From Bryobacterales bacterium (lineage in GTDB: Bacteria > Acidobacteriota > Terriglobia > Bryobacterales > Bryobacteraceae): a stretch of 64,000 nt of DNA. Below the pieces are notes generated by a model. It was not told where the DNA came from. It saw nothing but the letters and a program-made list of their open reading frames with translations, and ran no database searches. Where the stretch lies: the NCBI GenBank assembly GCA_016789905.1, contig JAEUQC010000017.1, forward strand, positions 1 through 64,000, written 5' to 3'. Position numbers and translations under genes: made by a program. Below, piece after piece: positions 1 through 8,367 of the stretch; the first letter of the stretch is position 1, and each line of letters opens with the position of its first letter.

Positions 1-39
1 CCAACAACCGAACCCTTCCGGCCGCTGGTCTTACTAAAC

Positions 40-529
40 CATCGCCAGCCACCCGGACCAGGTCTTTGACAATCGAACGAAGAAACCCCGCCTGCCCAGG
101 CTATAGGCAATCGCCGGGCAGGCACAGGCCGGCGCACGCGAGGGGAAACCCAAATGCAACACCACCCGCCACAAGCCGCGGGAAGGGAAACCCCACATGC
201 AACACCCCCGCCCGCCGGGACATCGCTTTAGCGTGTCCCAAGACGCGCGGCATCCCCACCACAAGCCGCGCGCCGGGAAACCCCACATGCAACACCAACC
301 CTCGCCGGAGACGCGCGGCATCCCCACCGCCACTAAGCGTGACGCCCCCTGTTCTGTAACCCCCACCACAAGCCGCGCGCCGGGAAACCCCACAATCGCT
401 TACGCCCCTAGCCTACCCGCGCCGCCAATGGCGATTCCTCTCTTAAACCCCCATCGCCAGCCACCCGTATCAATCGAACAAAGAAACCCCACCTGCCCGA
501 GCCGCAAACGATCGCCTGGCAGGCACAGG
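40..529. repeat. Non-coding block of direct repeats with a hairpin
   Basis: No convincing gene lies in the first 545 bases. A segment starting CATCGCCAGCCACCCG at 40 and ending GGCAGGCACAGG near 128 returns, diverged, at about 452-529, so the block is bracketed by two direct copies. Between them a shorter unit recurs at about 133-163, 169-205, 242-295 and 361-394, with the core ACAAGCCGCG, then GGGAAACCCCACATGCAACA. A second motif, GACGCGCGGCATCCCCACC, appears at 242 and 310. Bases 217-239 form a hairpin (GGGACA and CGC pairing with GCG and TGTCCC across a TTTA loop). Open frames here simply translate the repeat. The function is unknown; it could be a degenerate repetitive intergenic element. 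Confidence 0.7.
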
Positions 530-545
530 GCATAGGTGCGGCAAC

Positions 546-1724
546 CTACCGCAACGCATGGTCCCCCTCCACATTCTCCCCCTTCCAAATCCGAGCGCTC
601 GTCCACGCCGCCTCCGGCCCCGCCCAGAACGGCGCATCCTCGGCCAACCCCAACGGCAGTAGAATAAACGAGCTCAAATACAAACTCCCCGTATTGATAT
701 AGGAGTCCGCCATCGCCGGCTGCCGCCCCATAAACCCAATCTCCAGCCACCCCTCTTTATCAAAGTTCGGCGACCCATCCGGAAACACGCGATCCAGCAC
801 CGCCGTCAACGCCCCGCGCACCGCCCCCGCCTCCACCGGCAGCTTCCCCCGCAACGCCTGGTCCGCCAAATGATGAAACACCCCCGTCCGGTAACACATC
901 GATCGCCCCAGCACCGGGAACGTCCCATCCACGCCAATTAGCCGCTCCTGCACCGCCGCATACCGCAGCGCCCGCGCCTCCACCTGCGCCCGCATTGGCC
1001 CGCCCAGCCGCTCGCAAATCGCCACCAAAAACGGCTGAATCACGAACGAGTTGTAATAGTCCCAATGGAACGCCGGCCCGTCGCCATATACCCCGTCGCC
1101 CTTGTACCACTGCTCGTGCTGACGCAGCGCATAGTCCACCCGCATCTTGTCCCAGTCTTCCCCAATCGACTGCAAAAACATCTCCACCATCGCGCTAAAT
1201 AGCAGCCAGTTGTTGAACCCGGGCTGCGTCTTCCGCGTTGCTAACAGCGCCTCCCGCAACTGCTTCTGCGAACCCGCGCCCAACGCCCGGTACCAGTCCG
1301 GCCACCGCAGCAAAGCCAGCGACAAAAACGCCGCGTCCACCAGCGATTGCCCCACCGTCGTGAACGGCATGTAGTCCGGTGACCCCGGGTCCACCGCTCG
1401 CGCCAACCCCGCGATCGCCCACCGCCGGTACTCCGCCTGCAGCGCCCGCTCACTCTCCGGAACCCGCGCCAGCGCCAGCCACGGCGCAATCCCGCACGCC
1501 GTCCGTCCAAACGCCTCCAACGGCGCGTACACTCGCCGCTGCTCCGCCCACTCCGGCCGCCCGGCCCGCAGCGGCATGCGCTTCTTCAATTCCTCCCGCG
1601 CCAGATTTTCCATCACCGGCCGAGCCAGCTTGTCCAACAGCGCCACCCACCGCCCCCGCACCGTTCCCCCCGGAACCGCCGCCGCCAACCCCAACGGCGA
1701 CAACAACAAATTGCGTCGCTTCAT
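546..1724 (-). CDS. DUF2264 family protein, exported
   Basis: 392 residues from the start chosen here. The N-terminus MKRRNLLLSPLGLAAAVPGG looks like a Tat-type signal. The body has features I associate with DUF2264 (PF10022): an N-terminal helical stretch with RPVMENLAREE, then GIAPWL, GFNNWLLFSAMVE, YKGDGVYGDGPAFHWDYYNSFVIQPFL and GRSMCYR. DUF2264 proteins are predicted alpha/alpha-toroid, glycoside-hydrolase-like enzymes; the substrate is unknown. The frame is open 82 codons further upstream, but that stretch runs antisense into the M20 gene and precedes the signal peptide, so it is excluded. It is divergent from the M20 peptidase with 43 bases between starts. Confidence 0.8.
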   Translation of the reverse strand: MKRRNLLLSPLGLAAAVPGGTVRGRWVALLDKLARPVMENLAREELKKRMPLRAGRPEWAEQRRVYAPLEAFGRTACGIAPWLALARVPESERALQAEYRRWAIAGLARAVDPGSPDYMPFTTVGQSLVDAAFLSLALLRWPDWYRALGAGSQKQLREALLATRKTQPGFNNWLLFSAMVEMFLQSIGEDWDKMRVDYALRQHEQWYKGDGVYGDGPAFHWDYYNSFVIQPFLVAICERLGGPMRAQVEARALRYAAVQERLIGVDGTFPVLGRSMCYRTGVFHHLADQALRGKLPVEAGAVRGALTAVLDRVFPDGSPNFDKEGWLEIGFMGRQPAMADSYINTGSLYLSSFILLPLGLAEDAPFWAGPEAAWTSARIWKGENVEGDHALR

Positions 1725-1767
1725 GCCTCTCAGCCTACACCCTGCGAAACTATAATGGAGGTTCAAC

Positions 1768-3150
1768 ATGTCCAACCCAGCCAGTCTTCCCGCCATCAAC
1801 CAATGGGTCGACGCCAACAGCGCCCGCCTCCTCGAAGAGCTCTTCCAACTCATCCGCATCCCCTCCATCTCCACCCTCCCCGAACACGCGGGCGATGTCG
1901 CCAAAGCCGCCCACTTCACCGCCGCCGCCCTGGCAAAAGCCGGCCTCGAAAACGTCGAAATCATCCCCACCGATCGGCACCCCCTGCTCTACGCCGATTG
2001 GCTCCACGCCCCCGGCAAGCCCACCGTCCTCTGCTACGGCCACTACGACGTCCAGCCCCCCGACCCGCTCGAACTCTGGGAATCCCCGCCCTTTGAACCC
2101 GAAGTCCGCAACGGCAACATCTACGCCCGCGGCGCCGTCGACGACAAGGGGCAGATGTACGCCCACATCAAGGCCCTCGAAGCCCTGAAAACACTCACCG
2201 GAACGTTCCCCCTAAACATCAAGGTCCTCATCGAAGGCGAAGAGGAAATCGGCGGCGCGTCCATCGCCAAATACGTCCCCGAACACAAGGAGAAGCTGAA
2301 GGCCGACGTTGCTCTCGTTTCCGATACCGCTCTCTACGCCGAAGGCATCCCCACTCTCTGCATCGGCCTCCGCGGCCTCTGCTACATGGAGGTCGAAGCG
2401 CAAGGGCCCTCCCGCGATCTCCACTCCGGCCTCTACGGCGGCGCAGCGCCCAACGCCGTCTTCGGCCTCATCGAACTCCTCGCCAAAGCCAAAAATGCTG
2501 ACGGCATCATCCAGATCCCCGGCTTCTACGACGATGTCGCCGAGCCCGCCCCCGCCGAACTCGAATCCTGGAACAGCCTCCCCTTCAACGCCGCTGACTA
2601 CGTCAACAACGAGATCGGCGCCGCCATCACCGGCGAGCCCAACCGCAGCGTCTTTGAAAAGACCTGGTCCCGCCCCACCATGGAAGTCCACGGCATCGCC
2701 GGCGGCTTCACCGGCGCCGGTTCCAAAACGGTGATCCCCGCCAAGGCCCTCGCCAAAGTCAGCTTCCGCCTCGTCCCCAATCAGGACCCGGCCAAAATCG
2801 TCGCCGCCTTCAAAGCCTGGGTCGCCGCCAATAAACCCGCTGGCATCGAAGCCTCCGTCAACGTCCTCGGCACCAGCCCCGGCATCATCGTCGATCCCAA
2901 CCATCCCGCCATCGCCGTCGCCGCCGAAGTCTTCGAAGAGTCCCTCGGCCGCAAGACCGTCTTCACCCGTTCCGGTGGCTCCATCCCCATCGTTGGTGAC
3001 TTTGCCAGGCACCTCGGCATCCCCACGATCCTCATGGGCTTCGGCCTCCCCGATGACGGCCTGCATTCCCCGAACGAAAAGTTCAAACTCGCCAACTACT
3101 ACCAGGGAATCGCCACCGTCGCGTACTTCCTGTCGCGCTACGGGGGTTAG
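1768..3150 (+). CDS. M20 family metallo-dipeptidase
   Basis: 460-residue zinc aminoacylase/dipeptidase of peptidase family M20, of the CNDP/PepV-like type that hydrolyses dipeptides in the cytoplasm. Visible motifs: GHYDVQPPDP (first metal His and Asp), ARGAVDDKGQ (bridging Asp), EGEEEIGG (catalytic Glu plus metal Glu), a dimerisation-lid domain in the middle, and a C-terminal GLPDDGLHSPNEKF with the last metal His. Length is normal for the family. The ribosome binding site GGAGGT lies 5 bases before the ATG. A TATAAT at 1751-1756 directly abuts it, so if used as a -10 box the leader would be only a few bases. The stop codon is immediately followed by the GTG of murJ, so the two are probably co-transcribed. 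Confidence 0.9.
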   Translation: MSNPASLPAINQWVDANSARLLEELFQLIRIPSISTLPEHAGDVAKAAHFTAAALAKAGLENVEIIPTDRHPLLYADWLHAPGKPTVLCYGHYDVQPPDPLELWESPPFEPEVRNGNIYARGAVDDKGQMYAHIKALEALKTLTGTFPLNIKVLIEGEEEIGGASIAKYVPEHKEKLKADVALVSDTALYAEGIPTLCIGLRGLCYMEVEAQGPSRDLHSGLYGGAAPNAVFGLIELLAKAKNADGIIQIPGFYDDVAEPAPAELESWNSLPFNAADYVNNEIGAAITGEPNRSVFEKTWSRPTMEVHGIAGGFTGAGSKTVIPAKALAKVSFRLVPNQDPAKIVAAFKAWVAANKPAGIEASVNVLGTSPGIIVDPNHPAIAVAAEVFEESLGRKTVFTRSGGSIPIVGDFARHLGIPTILMGFGLPDDGLHSPNEKFKLANYYQGIATVAYFLSRYGG

Positions 3151-4812
3151 GTGTCGGATACCGATCGGGCCGGCGCCGCGCTGCGCCAACGCAACACGGC
3201 TGAAGGCGTCGCTCGCTCCGCGGGCATCACCTCCGTCGCCGTGCTCGCCAGCCGTCTCACGGGCCTCGCCCGCGAAATGGCGCTCGCCCGCCTTTTCGGT
3301 GCCGGCATGGCCAACGACGCCTTCCTGCTCGCCTTCCGCATCCCCAATCTAACGCGCGACCTCTTCGCCGAAGGCGCTCTCAGCTCCGCCTTCGTCCCCA
3401 CCTTCGTCGAGTACCTCCAGAAGAAAACACGCGCCGACGCCGCCTATCTCGCCAATCTCGTCGCCACCGCCATCATCGTCGTCGTCGGCGCCGTCTGCCT
3501 CCTCGGCATGGCCTTCGCCCCGGAACTCGTCAACCTCCTCGCCCCAGGCTTCCATCAGGTTCCCGGCAAGTTCGAAATGGCCGTCGCCATGACGCGCATC
3601 ATGTCCCCGTTCCTCCTGCTCGTCGCCCTCGCCGCGCAGGTCATGGGCATTCTCAACGCCTGCAATCGCTTCGCCCTCCCGGCGCTCTCCAGTTCCATGT
3701 TCAATGTCGGCTCCCTGCTCTTTGGCCTCTTTATGGGCCACATCGCCGGGCCGCAAATCGGCATCTCCGCCATCGAGGGCATGGCCTGGGGCGTCGTCTT
3801 CGGCGGCGCTCTCCAACTCGGCGCCCAGATCCCCAGCCTCGTTCGCGAAGGCTTCCATTTCAAGCCCGCCCTCGACTTCCACCACCCCGGCCTCATCCAC
3901 ATCTGTAAGCTCATGGGTCCCGCCATCCTCGGCAACGCCGCCGTCCAGATCAACGTCATGGTGAACTCCAATTTCGCCTCCCAGATCGTCGATCCCGTCA
4001 CCGGGCTCAATGGTCCCGTCACCTGGGTTGGCTGCGCCTTCCGCTTCATGCAACTCCCGCTCGGGCTCTTCGGCGTTGCCATCGGCGGCGCCACGCTCCC
4101 CGCCATCTCCCGCGCCGCCGCCAACGGAGACATGGACGATTTCCGCCGCACCCTCTCCCGCTCCCTCGGCCTCGTCTTCCTGCTCACCATCCCTTCCTCC
4201 GCCGGCTTGAGCGTCATCGGCGACTCCATCATCGGCTCGCTCTTTGAAGGCGGCGCCTTCCGCGATTACGACACCCAACAAACCGCCGCCGCCCTCGCCT
4301 GGTTCGCCGTTGGCCTGGTCGGCTACGCTGCTCTTAAGATCCTCGTCCCCGCTTTCTATGCCTTGAAGGATTCGCGGACGCCCATGTATATCAGCCTCAT
4401 CAGCATCGCGACGAACTACTTCATCGTTTCCAACATGACCCAGGTCCACGCCTTCGGCCACGCCGGCCTGGCCCTCTCCACCGCCGCCGTCGCCATCTCC
4501 GGCGCCATCGCGCAGTTCATCATCCTTCGCAATCGCGTCGGCGGCATCTACGGCCGCGCCCTGTTCTCCAGTGTCATGAAGATCACCTTCGCCGCCGCTG
4601 TCATGTCCTTCGGCGTCTGGGCCGCCGCCTGGCTCGCCGGTCAAATCCAGCCCGTTGGCAGAGGCCGCTACCTTGCCACGCTCGCCCTGGCCATCCCAAC
4701 CGGCTTGGCCCTCTACTACTACACCTGCCGCACTCTGAAGATTGAGGAGATGGATCTAGCCGTCACCGCGCTCGCCAAGCCGCTCGAGCGTTTGCGTGCT
4801 AGAATTCGCTAG
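3151..4812 (+). CDS. murJ: Lipid II flippase MurJ (MviN)
   Basis: 553-residue polytopic membrane protein of the MOP superfamily that flips lipid II across the cytoplasmic membrane for peptidoglycan synthesis. N-terminal landmarks of MurJ are clear: ASRLTGLAREMALARLFGAG, NDAFLLAFRIPNLTRDLFAEGALSSAFVP, followed by about 14 hydrophobic segments. Length is slightly above the usual 510-530, mainly from a longer N-terminus. The GTG start abuts the stop of the M20 gene with no gap, indicating translational coupling. A coiled-coil zinc ribbon gene follows after 5 bases. Confidence 0.92.
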   Translation: MSDTDRAGAALRQRNTAEGVARSAGITSVAVLASRLTGLAREMALARLFGAGMANDAFLLAFRIPNLTRDLFAEGALSSAFVPTFVEYLQKKTRADAAYLANLVATAIIVVVGAVCLLGMAFAPELVNLLAPGFHQVPGKFEMAVAMTRIMSPFLLLVALAAQVMGILNACNRFALPALSSSMFNVGSLLFGLFMGHIAGPQIGISAIEGMAWGVVFGGALQLGAQIPSLVREGFHFKPALDFHHPGLIHICKLMGPAILGNAAVQINVMVNSNFASQIVDPVTGLNGPVTWVGCAFRFMQLPLGLFGVAIGGATLPAISRAAANGDMDDFRRTLSRSLGLVFLLTIPSSAGLSVIGDSIIGSLFEGGAFRDYDTQQTAAALAWFAVGLVGYAALKILVPAFYALKDSRTPMYISLISIATNYFIVSNMTQVHAFGHAGLALSTAAVAISGAIAQFIILRNRVGGIYGRALFSSVMKITFAAAVMSFGVWAAAWLAGQIQPVGRGRYLATLALAIPTGLALYYYTCRTLKIEEMDLAVTALAKPLERLRARIR

Positions 4813-4817
4813 CAAGA

Positions 4818-5543
4818 ATGCTTCCTGAGATTTCCACGCTCGCCCGCCTGGAGCAACTCGACGCCCAGACCCACCAGCTACAGCTCCGCCTCACCGAACT
4901 TCCCAAAATCCTCACCGCCGAAAAGAAAACCGTCGAGGCGAAAAAGAAGGCCGTTGAGGATCTACAGGCCAAACTCGCGGCCAACGAGAAGGAGCGCCGC
5001 CAACTGGAAGGCGACATTCAACTCCGTCAGGTGAAGCTGAAGAAGCTCAAAAGCCAACTCGAACAGGCCGCGAGCGAAGCGCAGGTGACCGCGTTCGAAC
5101 ACGAGATCAAGTTCAACGAGGGCGAGATCTCCAAGAGCGAGGATCGCGAGCTCGAACTGATGGAGGAAGCCGAGGCTTTGGAGCCCAAGCTCAAGACGGA
5201 CCAGGCCGCGCTTGTCGCCGCGCAGAGGGCCGGTTTGGAGCACTTCAAGGCCGCCGAGCAGGAGCACAAAGCCGGCGTAGCCCAGATCGCAAAAAACGCC
5301 GAGTCCGCCAAGGCGCTGCTCGCCGCGCTGGACCCCAGGTTCGTCGAGCTCTACGAGCGGCTCCGCCGCAAATACAAAACCGGCCCCATCTTGTGCGAAG
5401 CCGTCGAGGGCAACTGCGGCGTCTGCCAGATGACTCTCCGCCTGGCCTTCTGGCAAGGCGTAAAGGCCGAGCCCGACAAGCTCTGGCAGTGCGAGGAGTG
5501 CTCCCGCATCCTCATCTACAACCCCTCGGTGATGCTGGCCTAG
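4818..5543 (+). CDS. Coiled-coil protein with C-terminal C4 zinc ribbon (PF02591-type)
   Basis: 241 residues. Residues about 5-175 form a long, charged, heptad-rich coiled coil rich in Lys, Glu and Gln. The C-terminus carries CGVCQM and then CEECSRIL, a four-cysteine zinc ribbon of the zf-RING_7/CT398 type. Such proteins are widespread and poorly characterised; nucleic-acid or ribosome-related roles have been proposed. It follows murJ by 5 bases and is likely in the same transcription unit. The exact role is unknown. Confidence 0.85.
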   Translation: MLPEISTLARLEQLDAQTHQLQLRLTELPKILTAEKKTVEAKKKAVEDLQAKLAANEKERRQLEGDIQLRQVKLKKLKSQLEQAASEAQVTAFEHEIKFNEGEISKSEDRELELMEEAEALEPKLKTDQAALVAAQRAGLEHFKAAEQEHKAGVAQIAKNAESAKALLAALDPRFVELYERLRRKYKTGPILCEAVEGNCGVCQMTLRLAFWQGVKAEPDKLWQCEECSRILIYNPSVMLA

Positions 5544-5586
5544 GGAGATTCTCCTCCGCGCCACCATCGCGGTCTGCGTCGCGGTT

Positions 5587-6081
5587 TTGATTTCCTCGGT
5601 CTGGCACGCCGCATTCCCTTTGGTTATGCGCCCCGCATCGAACCTAGCTCTGTGGCTGCTCTTCTGGGTCATGGCCCTCGGTAGTGGGATCTACTTCATA
5701 CTCCGCCATCGGGAATGGCCGCGATCCGACTATCCGTTTCTCGTTTGCGCCACTACTCTCTTCGCGGTCTTTGCGCTGCCGTTCAATACCATGAGCCGCT
5801 ACCTGGAATTCCACGAAAAACTCGCCGCGCGCGAGGCCATCGTCCGGGAACGCGAGTCCGGCCGTATCCTCCCCGTCGACCCGCCCGGCGGTCTCCTGAT
5901 CCAAGCCCCGCACCGGACCATCGATGGACACCACGTCGCACTTATCGAGATCGGCGGCCAGCCCGCCGTGTTTTTCTACACCTGGTGGACCTCCGACACC
6001 TGGGAAGGCTGGCTCTACGTCCCCACCGGCGCCCACAAACGATGGCGCTTGGACGATCACTGGAGCTATGTCTCATACTGA
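5587..6081 (+). CDS. Small two-helix membrane protein, unknown function
   Basis: 164 residues with two predicted membrane helices near the N-terminus (LALWLLFWVMALGSGIYFIL and FLVCATTLFAVFALPF) and a soluble C-terminal domain containing FFYTWWTSDTWEGWLYVP. I do not recognise the family. The start is uncertain: TTG at 5587 is the first standard start codon, but the same frame is open back to the previous stop at 5543 and the added residues are also hydrophobic, so a non-canonical start near 5548 is possible. The tryptophan-rich end suggests a membrane-surface domain. Confidence 0.5.
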   Translation: MISSVWHAAFPLVMRPASNLALWLLFWVMALGSGIYFILRHREWPRSDYPFLVCATTLFAVFALPFNTMSRYLEFHEKLAAREAIVRERESGRILPVDPPGGLLIQAPHRTIDGHHVALIEIGGQPAVFFYTWWTSDTWEGWLYVPTGAHKRWRLDDHWSYVSY

Positions 6082-6143
6082 CGGTCCCATGCGAATCCCG
6101 TTTGCATCCAGCCGTCTTCGCCGCATTCAATCAAGGCTTCCCG

Positions 6144-6224
6144 ATGACGCCGCCGTTCGCGTGCGTCTGGTTGCTCTACTGGCTGGTCGCATTGGTCGCG
6201 CTGTTTTGCTTCGCGGCAGGCTAG
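6144..6224 (+). CDS. Possible 26-residue single-helix membrane peptide
   Basis: MTPPFACVWLLYWLVALVALF plus five residues: almost entirely one hydrophobic helix. An AAGG sits about 7 bases before the ATG. Its TAG stop shares the four bases CTAG (6221-6224) with the TAG of prmA on the other strand, the same arrangement seen at two other convergent pairs in this window, which slightly supports translation. It could equally be chance. It has no recognisable family. Confidence 0.3.
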   Translation: MTPPFACVWLLYWLVALVALFCFAAG

Positions 6225-7006
6225 CAGACAATCCGCAGCCAGATGTCCTGCTCGTGGACCTCGCGCGGCGGAATGCCATTCGCAGTCAAGGCCTTCACCA
6301 CCCGCTCCCCATGCCGCGGCGGCACGCCGCTGATGATCACTCGTCCACCGGGCCGCAGCACCCGCCTCATCTCCGCCGCGTGGTTCGCGATTGTCTCCGC
6401 GTTCAGGTTCGCCAGCAACACATCCACGCTCGCGTCCCGCACCGACCGGATCGAACCCACAAACAAACCCACCGCCGCCGGCAAATCCTCGCGCGCTGCG
6501 AGCACCGCGTCCAGATCGATATCGGCCGCTAACACCGCCCGCGCGCCCAGCGCCTGCGCCGCCAGCGCCAAAATCCCCGACCCCGTCCCGAAATCAAACA
6601 CCGTGTCGGCCGTCCGCAACTCCCGCTCCAACGCCTCCAGGCAAAGCTGCGTCGTCAAGTCCGCGCCCGTGCCGAAGCCCACCCCGGGGTTGATCACAAG
6701 ACGCACGCGGCCCTCCGGAGTTGGTTCCTCGTTCCACGGCGGCGCCACCCAGAACCGCTCTCCCACCGCGAAGCCGGGCCAGCGCGCCCGCGTCTCCGCC
6801 GCCCAATCCACTTCGGGCTCCTCCTCCCAGCGCGCCCCATACGCCGCATAGGCGGCCGCGTCGAACGGCGCGTCGAAGAACGCGGTCAACCCCACGCGAT
6901 TGGCGTTCAAATCCACCTCGGTGACGCCCAGCGTCTCGTTCTCCCACAGCGCCGCGATCAACTCGTCCTTCTGCTCCGCGTCGCACTCCAGCCGCAATGA
7001 AACCAT
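6221..7006 (-). CDS. prmA: Ribosomal protein L11 methyltransferase-like PrmA
   Basis: 261-residue SAM-dependent methyltransferase resembling PrmA, which trimethylates ribosomal protein L11. The N-terminal substrate-recognition part (MVSLRLECDAEQKDELIAAL) is followed by the linker WVAPPW, the typical INPGVGFGTGADLTTQLCLE, the SAM loop FDFGTGSGILALAAQALGA, and LLANLNAETI in place of the usual NPPY-like motif IV. GTGADLTTQ replaces the more common GTGxHxTT, so a related substrate is possible. A start at 7030 (8 residues longer) is also in frame; 7006 is preferred because GGAAAG lies just before it. Its start region overlaps the DinB-like gene on the other strand. Confidence 0.82.
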   Translation of the reverse strand: MVSLRLECDAEQKDELIAALWENETLGVTEVDLNANRVGLTAFFDAPFDAAAYAAYGARWEEEPEVDWAAETRARWPGFAVGERFWVAPPWNEEPTPEGRVRLVINPGVGFGTGADLTTQLCLEALERELRTADTVFDFGTGSGILALAAQALGARAVLAADIDLDAVLAAREDLPAAVGLFVGSIRSVRDASVDVLLANLNAETIANHAAEMRRVLRPGGRVIISGVPPRHGERVVKALTANGIPPREVHEQDIWLRIVC

Positions 7007-7028
7007 GTCTTTCCATGATAATGGCTGC

Positions 7029-7469
7029 ATGACATTGCCGGCCGAACTCATCGCGCTCTTCACGCGCGACCTCACCCGCCTTACGCAGCAGATCGCCGAG
7101 TTTCCCACCGATGAAGCTCTCTGGCAGACGCTGCCTGGCGTCACCAACTCCGCCGGCAATCTCGCCCTGCACCTGGAAGGCAACCTCCGCGAATACGTCG
7201 GCCGCCAGATCGGAGGTATCAGCTACACGCGCCAGCGCCCGCTCGAATTCAGCACCAAAGGGTTGACCCGCGCCGAACTCGCGGCCCGCATCGAAAACGT
7301 CCGCGACACGGTCATTCCAGCCCTCGCCACCGCGGACATGGAAGCCGTGTTCCCCGAAAACGTCCTCGGCGAACCGCTCTCCGTGCGCCACTTCACGCTC
7401 CATCTCTACGGCCACTTGAATTACCATCTCGGCCAAATCAACTACCTGCGGCGCATTGTTGCCGGCTAG
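7029..7469 (+). CDS. DinB-like family protein
   Basis: 146 residues, all-helical, consistent with the DinB/YfiT-like four-helix metalloenzyme fold. The first metal-site His is in LALHLEGNLREYVGRQIGG and the HxxxH pair is in LYGHLNYHLGQINYLRR near the C-terminus. Members act in stress responses, thiol transfer or unknown reactions; no substrate can be given. An in-frame ATG at 7005 would add 8 residues but overlaps prmA more; neither start has a clear ribosome binding site. The TAG stop shares CTAG with the converging P460 gene. Confidence 0.75.
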   Translation: MTLPAELIALFTRDLTRLTQQIAEFPTDEALWQTLPGVTNSAGNLALHLEGNLREYVGRQIGGISYTRQRPLEFSTKGLTRAELAARIENVRDTVIPALATADMEAVFPENVLGEPLSVRHFTLHLYGHLNYHLGQINYLRRIVAG

Positions 7470-8272
7470 GGTTCCACGACCACCACGCCGGTCATGTTGT
7501 TATGCAGCCGGCAGCGGAAGTTGAACTCTCCCGGTTCGGTGAACTTCAGCGTCAGCGACTTGCCGGCATCGATCAATCCGCTATCGCCGCCCCCGGCCAC
7601 CCGGTCAGTAATCGTGTGCTGCACCAGGTCGTCGTTGACGAAGGTCACCGTCGCGCCGGCCTTCACCCGCACGACGCCCGGCAGGAACTTGTAGTCCCGC
7701 ATCACCGCGTCCACGTTCGCACCGGTCTGGCCTTTCAGGTAGAGCGGCTGGACGCGAAATGTCCAGTCGGTGACCGCACCGGCCTGCAGATGGCAGATCG
7801 CGCAGGACGCCGAGTTCTGCGGCGTCGTCTGATAGGTACCGTCCACGCGATAGGCGGCGTACTCCCACTCCCCGTTCCGGTTCTGTTTGTACTCCTCTCC
7901 GAAGCCACGCTCCTTCCGCATTACAAACAGCGTTGGCGCCACCGCGGGATTCTGCTGAAACCGCCCGTCAGCGTCGAGCACAGGGCCGCTGGCGGCGGTG
8001 ATCGCTGCCCAGGTCTCCATCACGAGCACGGAGCCATAGGGGTAGGTCAGCCCCTTGCCCTGTTCCACCGCTGCTGCCGCCGCGTTGCCATAGATGGTCC
8101 GCACCTGGCGCGTGTCCTGCCGGTCGAACCGGTAGAGGACTTTCATGCTGGTCTTGTAGTCGGCCGGAAATCCGACGCGGTCCACTGCCGGCGCCGGTGG
8201 GGCTTGTGAGGTAGCGAGGGTTGCAAAGAAGGTGAGTCCGGCGATGGGCGTGAGAAGCAGGAGTCGGTTCAT
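7466..8272 (-). CDS. Exported cytochrome P460-cupredoxin fusion
   Basis: 268 residues with an N-terminal signal peptide (MNRLLLLTPIAGLTFFATLA). Residues about 30-185 resemble the cytochrome P460 domain, with a c-type haem site CAICH at 157-161 and a MRKERGFG stretch before it. Residues about 190-268 form a plastocyanin-like cupredoxin with a full type-1 copper ligand set: H219, C254, H257 and M260 (FRCRLHNNM). P460 proteins elsewhere oxidise hydroxylamine or NO-type substrates; the attached copper domain could be a built-in electron acceptor. That pairing is inference. The start is chosen at the signal peptide; 13 upstream in-frame codons are ignored. Confidence 0.78.
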   Translation of the reverse strand: MNRLLLLTPIAGLTFFATLATSQAPPAPAVDRVGFPADYKTSMKVLYRFDRQDTRQVRTIYGNAAAAAVEQGKGLTYPYGSVLVMETWAAITAASGPVLDADGRFQQNPAVAPTLFVMRKERGFGEEYKQNRNGEWEYAAYRVDGTYQTTPQNSASCAICHLQAGAVTDWTFRVQPLYLKGQTGANVDAVMRDYKFLPGVVRVKAGATVTFVNDDLVQHTITDRVAGGGDSGLIDAGKSLTLKFTEPGEFNFRCRLHNNMTGVVVVEP

Positions 8273-8367
8273 ACGGGTGAGCCGATCATACCCGCCCGTC
8301 CGCCAAGGCACGAAGCGATTTCTGCCTGATTTGCGTGTGGCGGTGTAAGGCGTTGTATATAAAAGGC

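Noticed and set aside
131..394. Possible CRISPR array
   Set aside because: The repeats vary in length and sequence and the spacing is irregular; there are no uniform spacers and no cas genes.
34..535. Several overlapping open frames on both strands with recurring GFPGARL-type peptides
   Set aside because: They translate the nucleotide repeat in different frames, have no ribosome binding sites or recognisable domains, and the repeat units are not a multiple of three apart.
1751..1756. TATAAT as the -10 box of the M20 peptidase
   Set aside because: It abuts the ribosome binding site, which would leave almost no leader, and no -35 box fits; kept only as a remark.
8273..8367. Replication origin at the G/C-bias switch
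   Set aside because: No clear DnaA boxes or A+T-rich unwinding region and no dnaA/dnaN nearby; an inversion boundary explains the bias change equally well.
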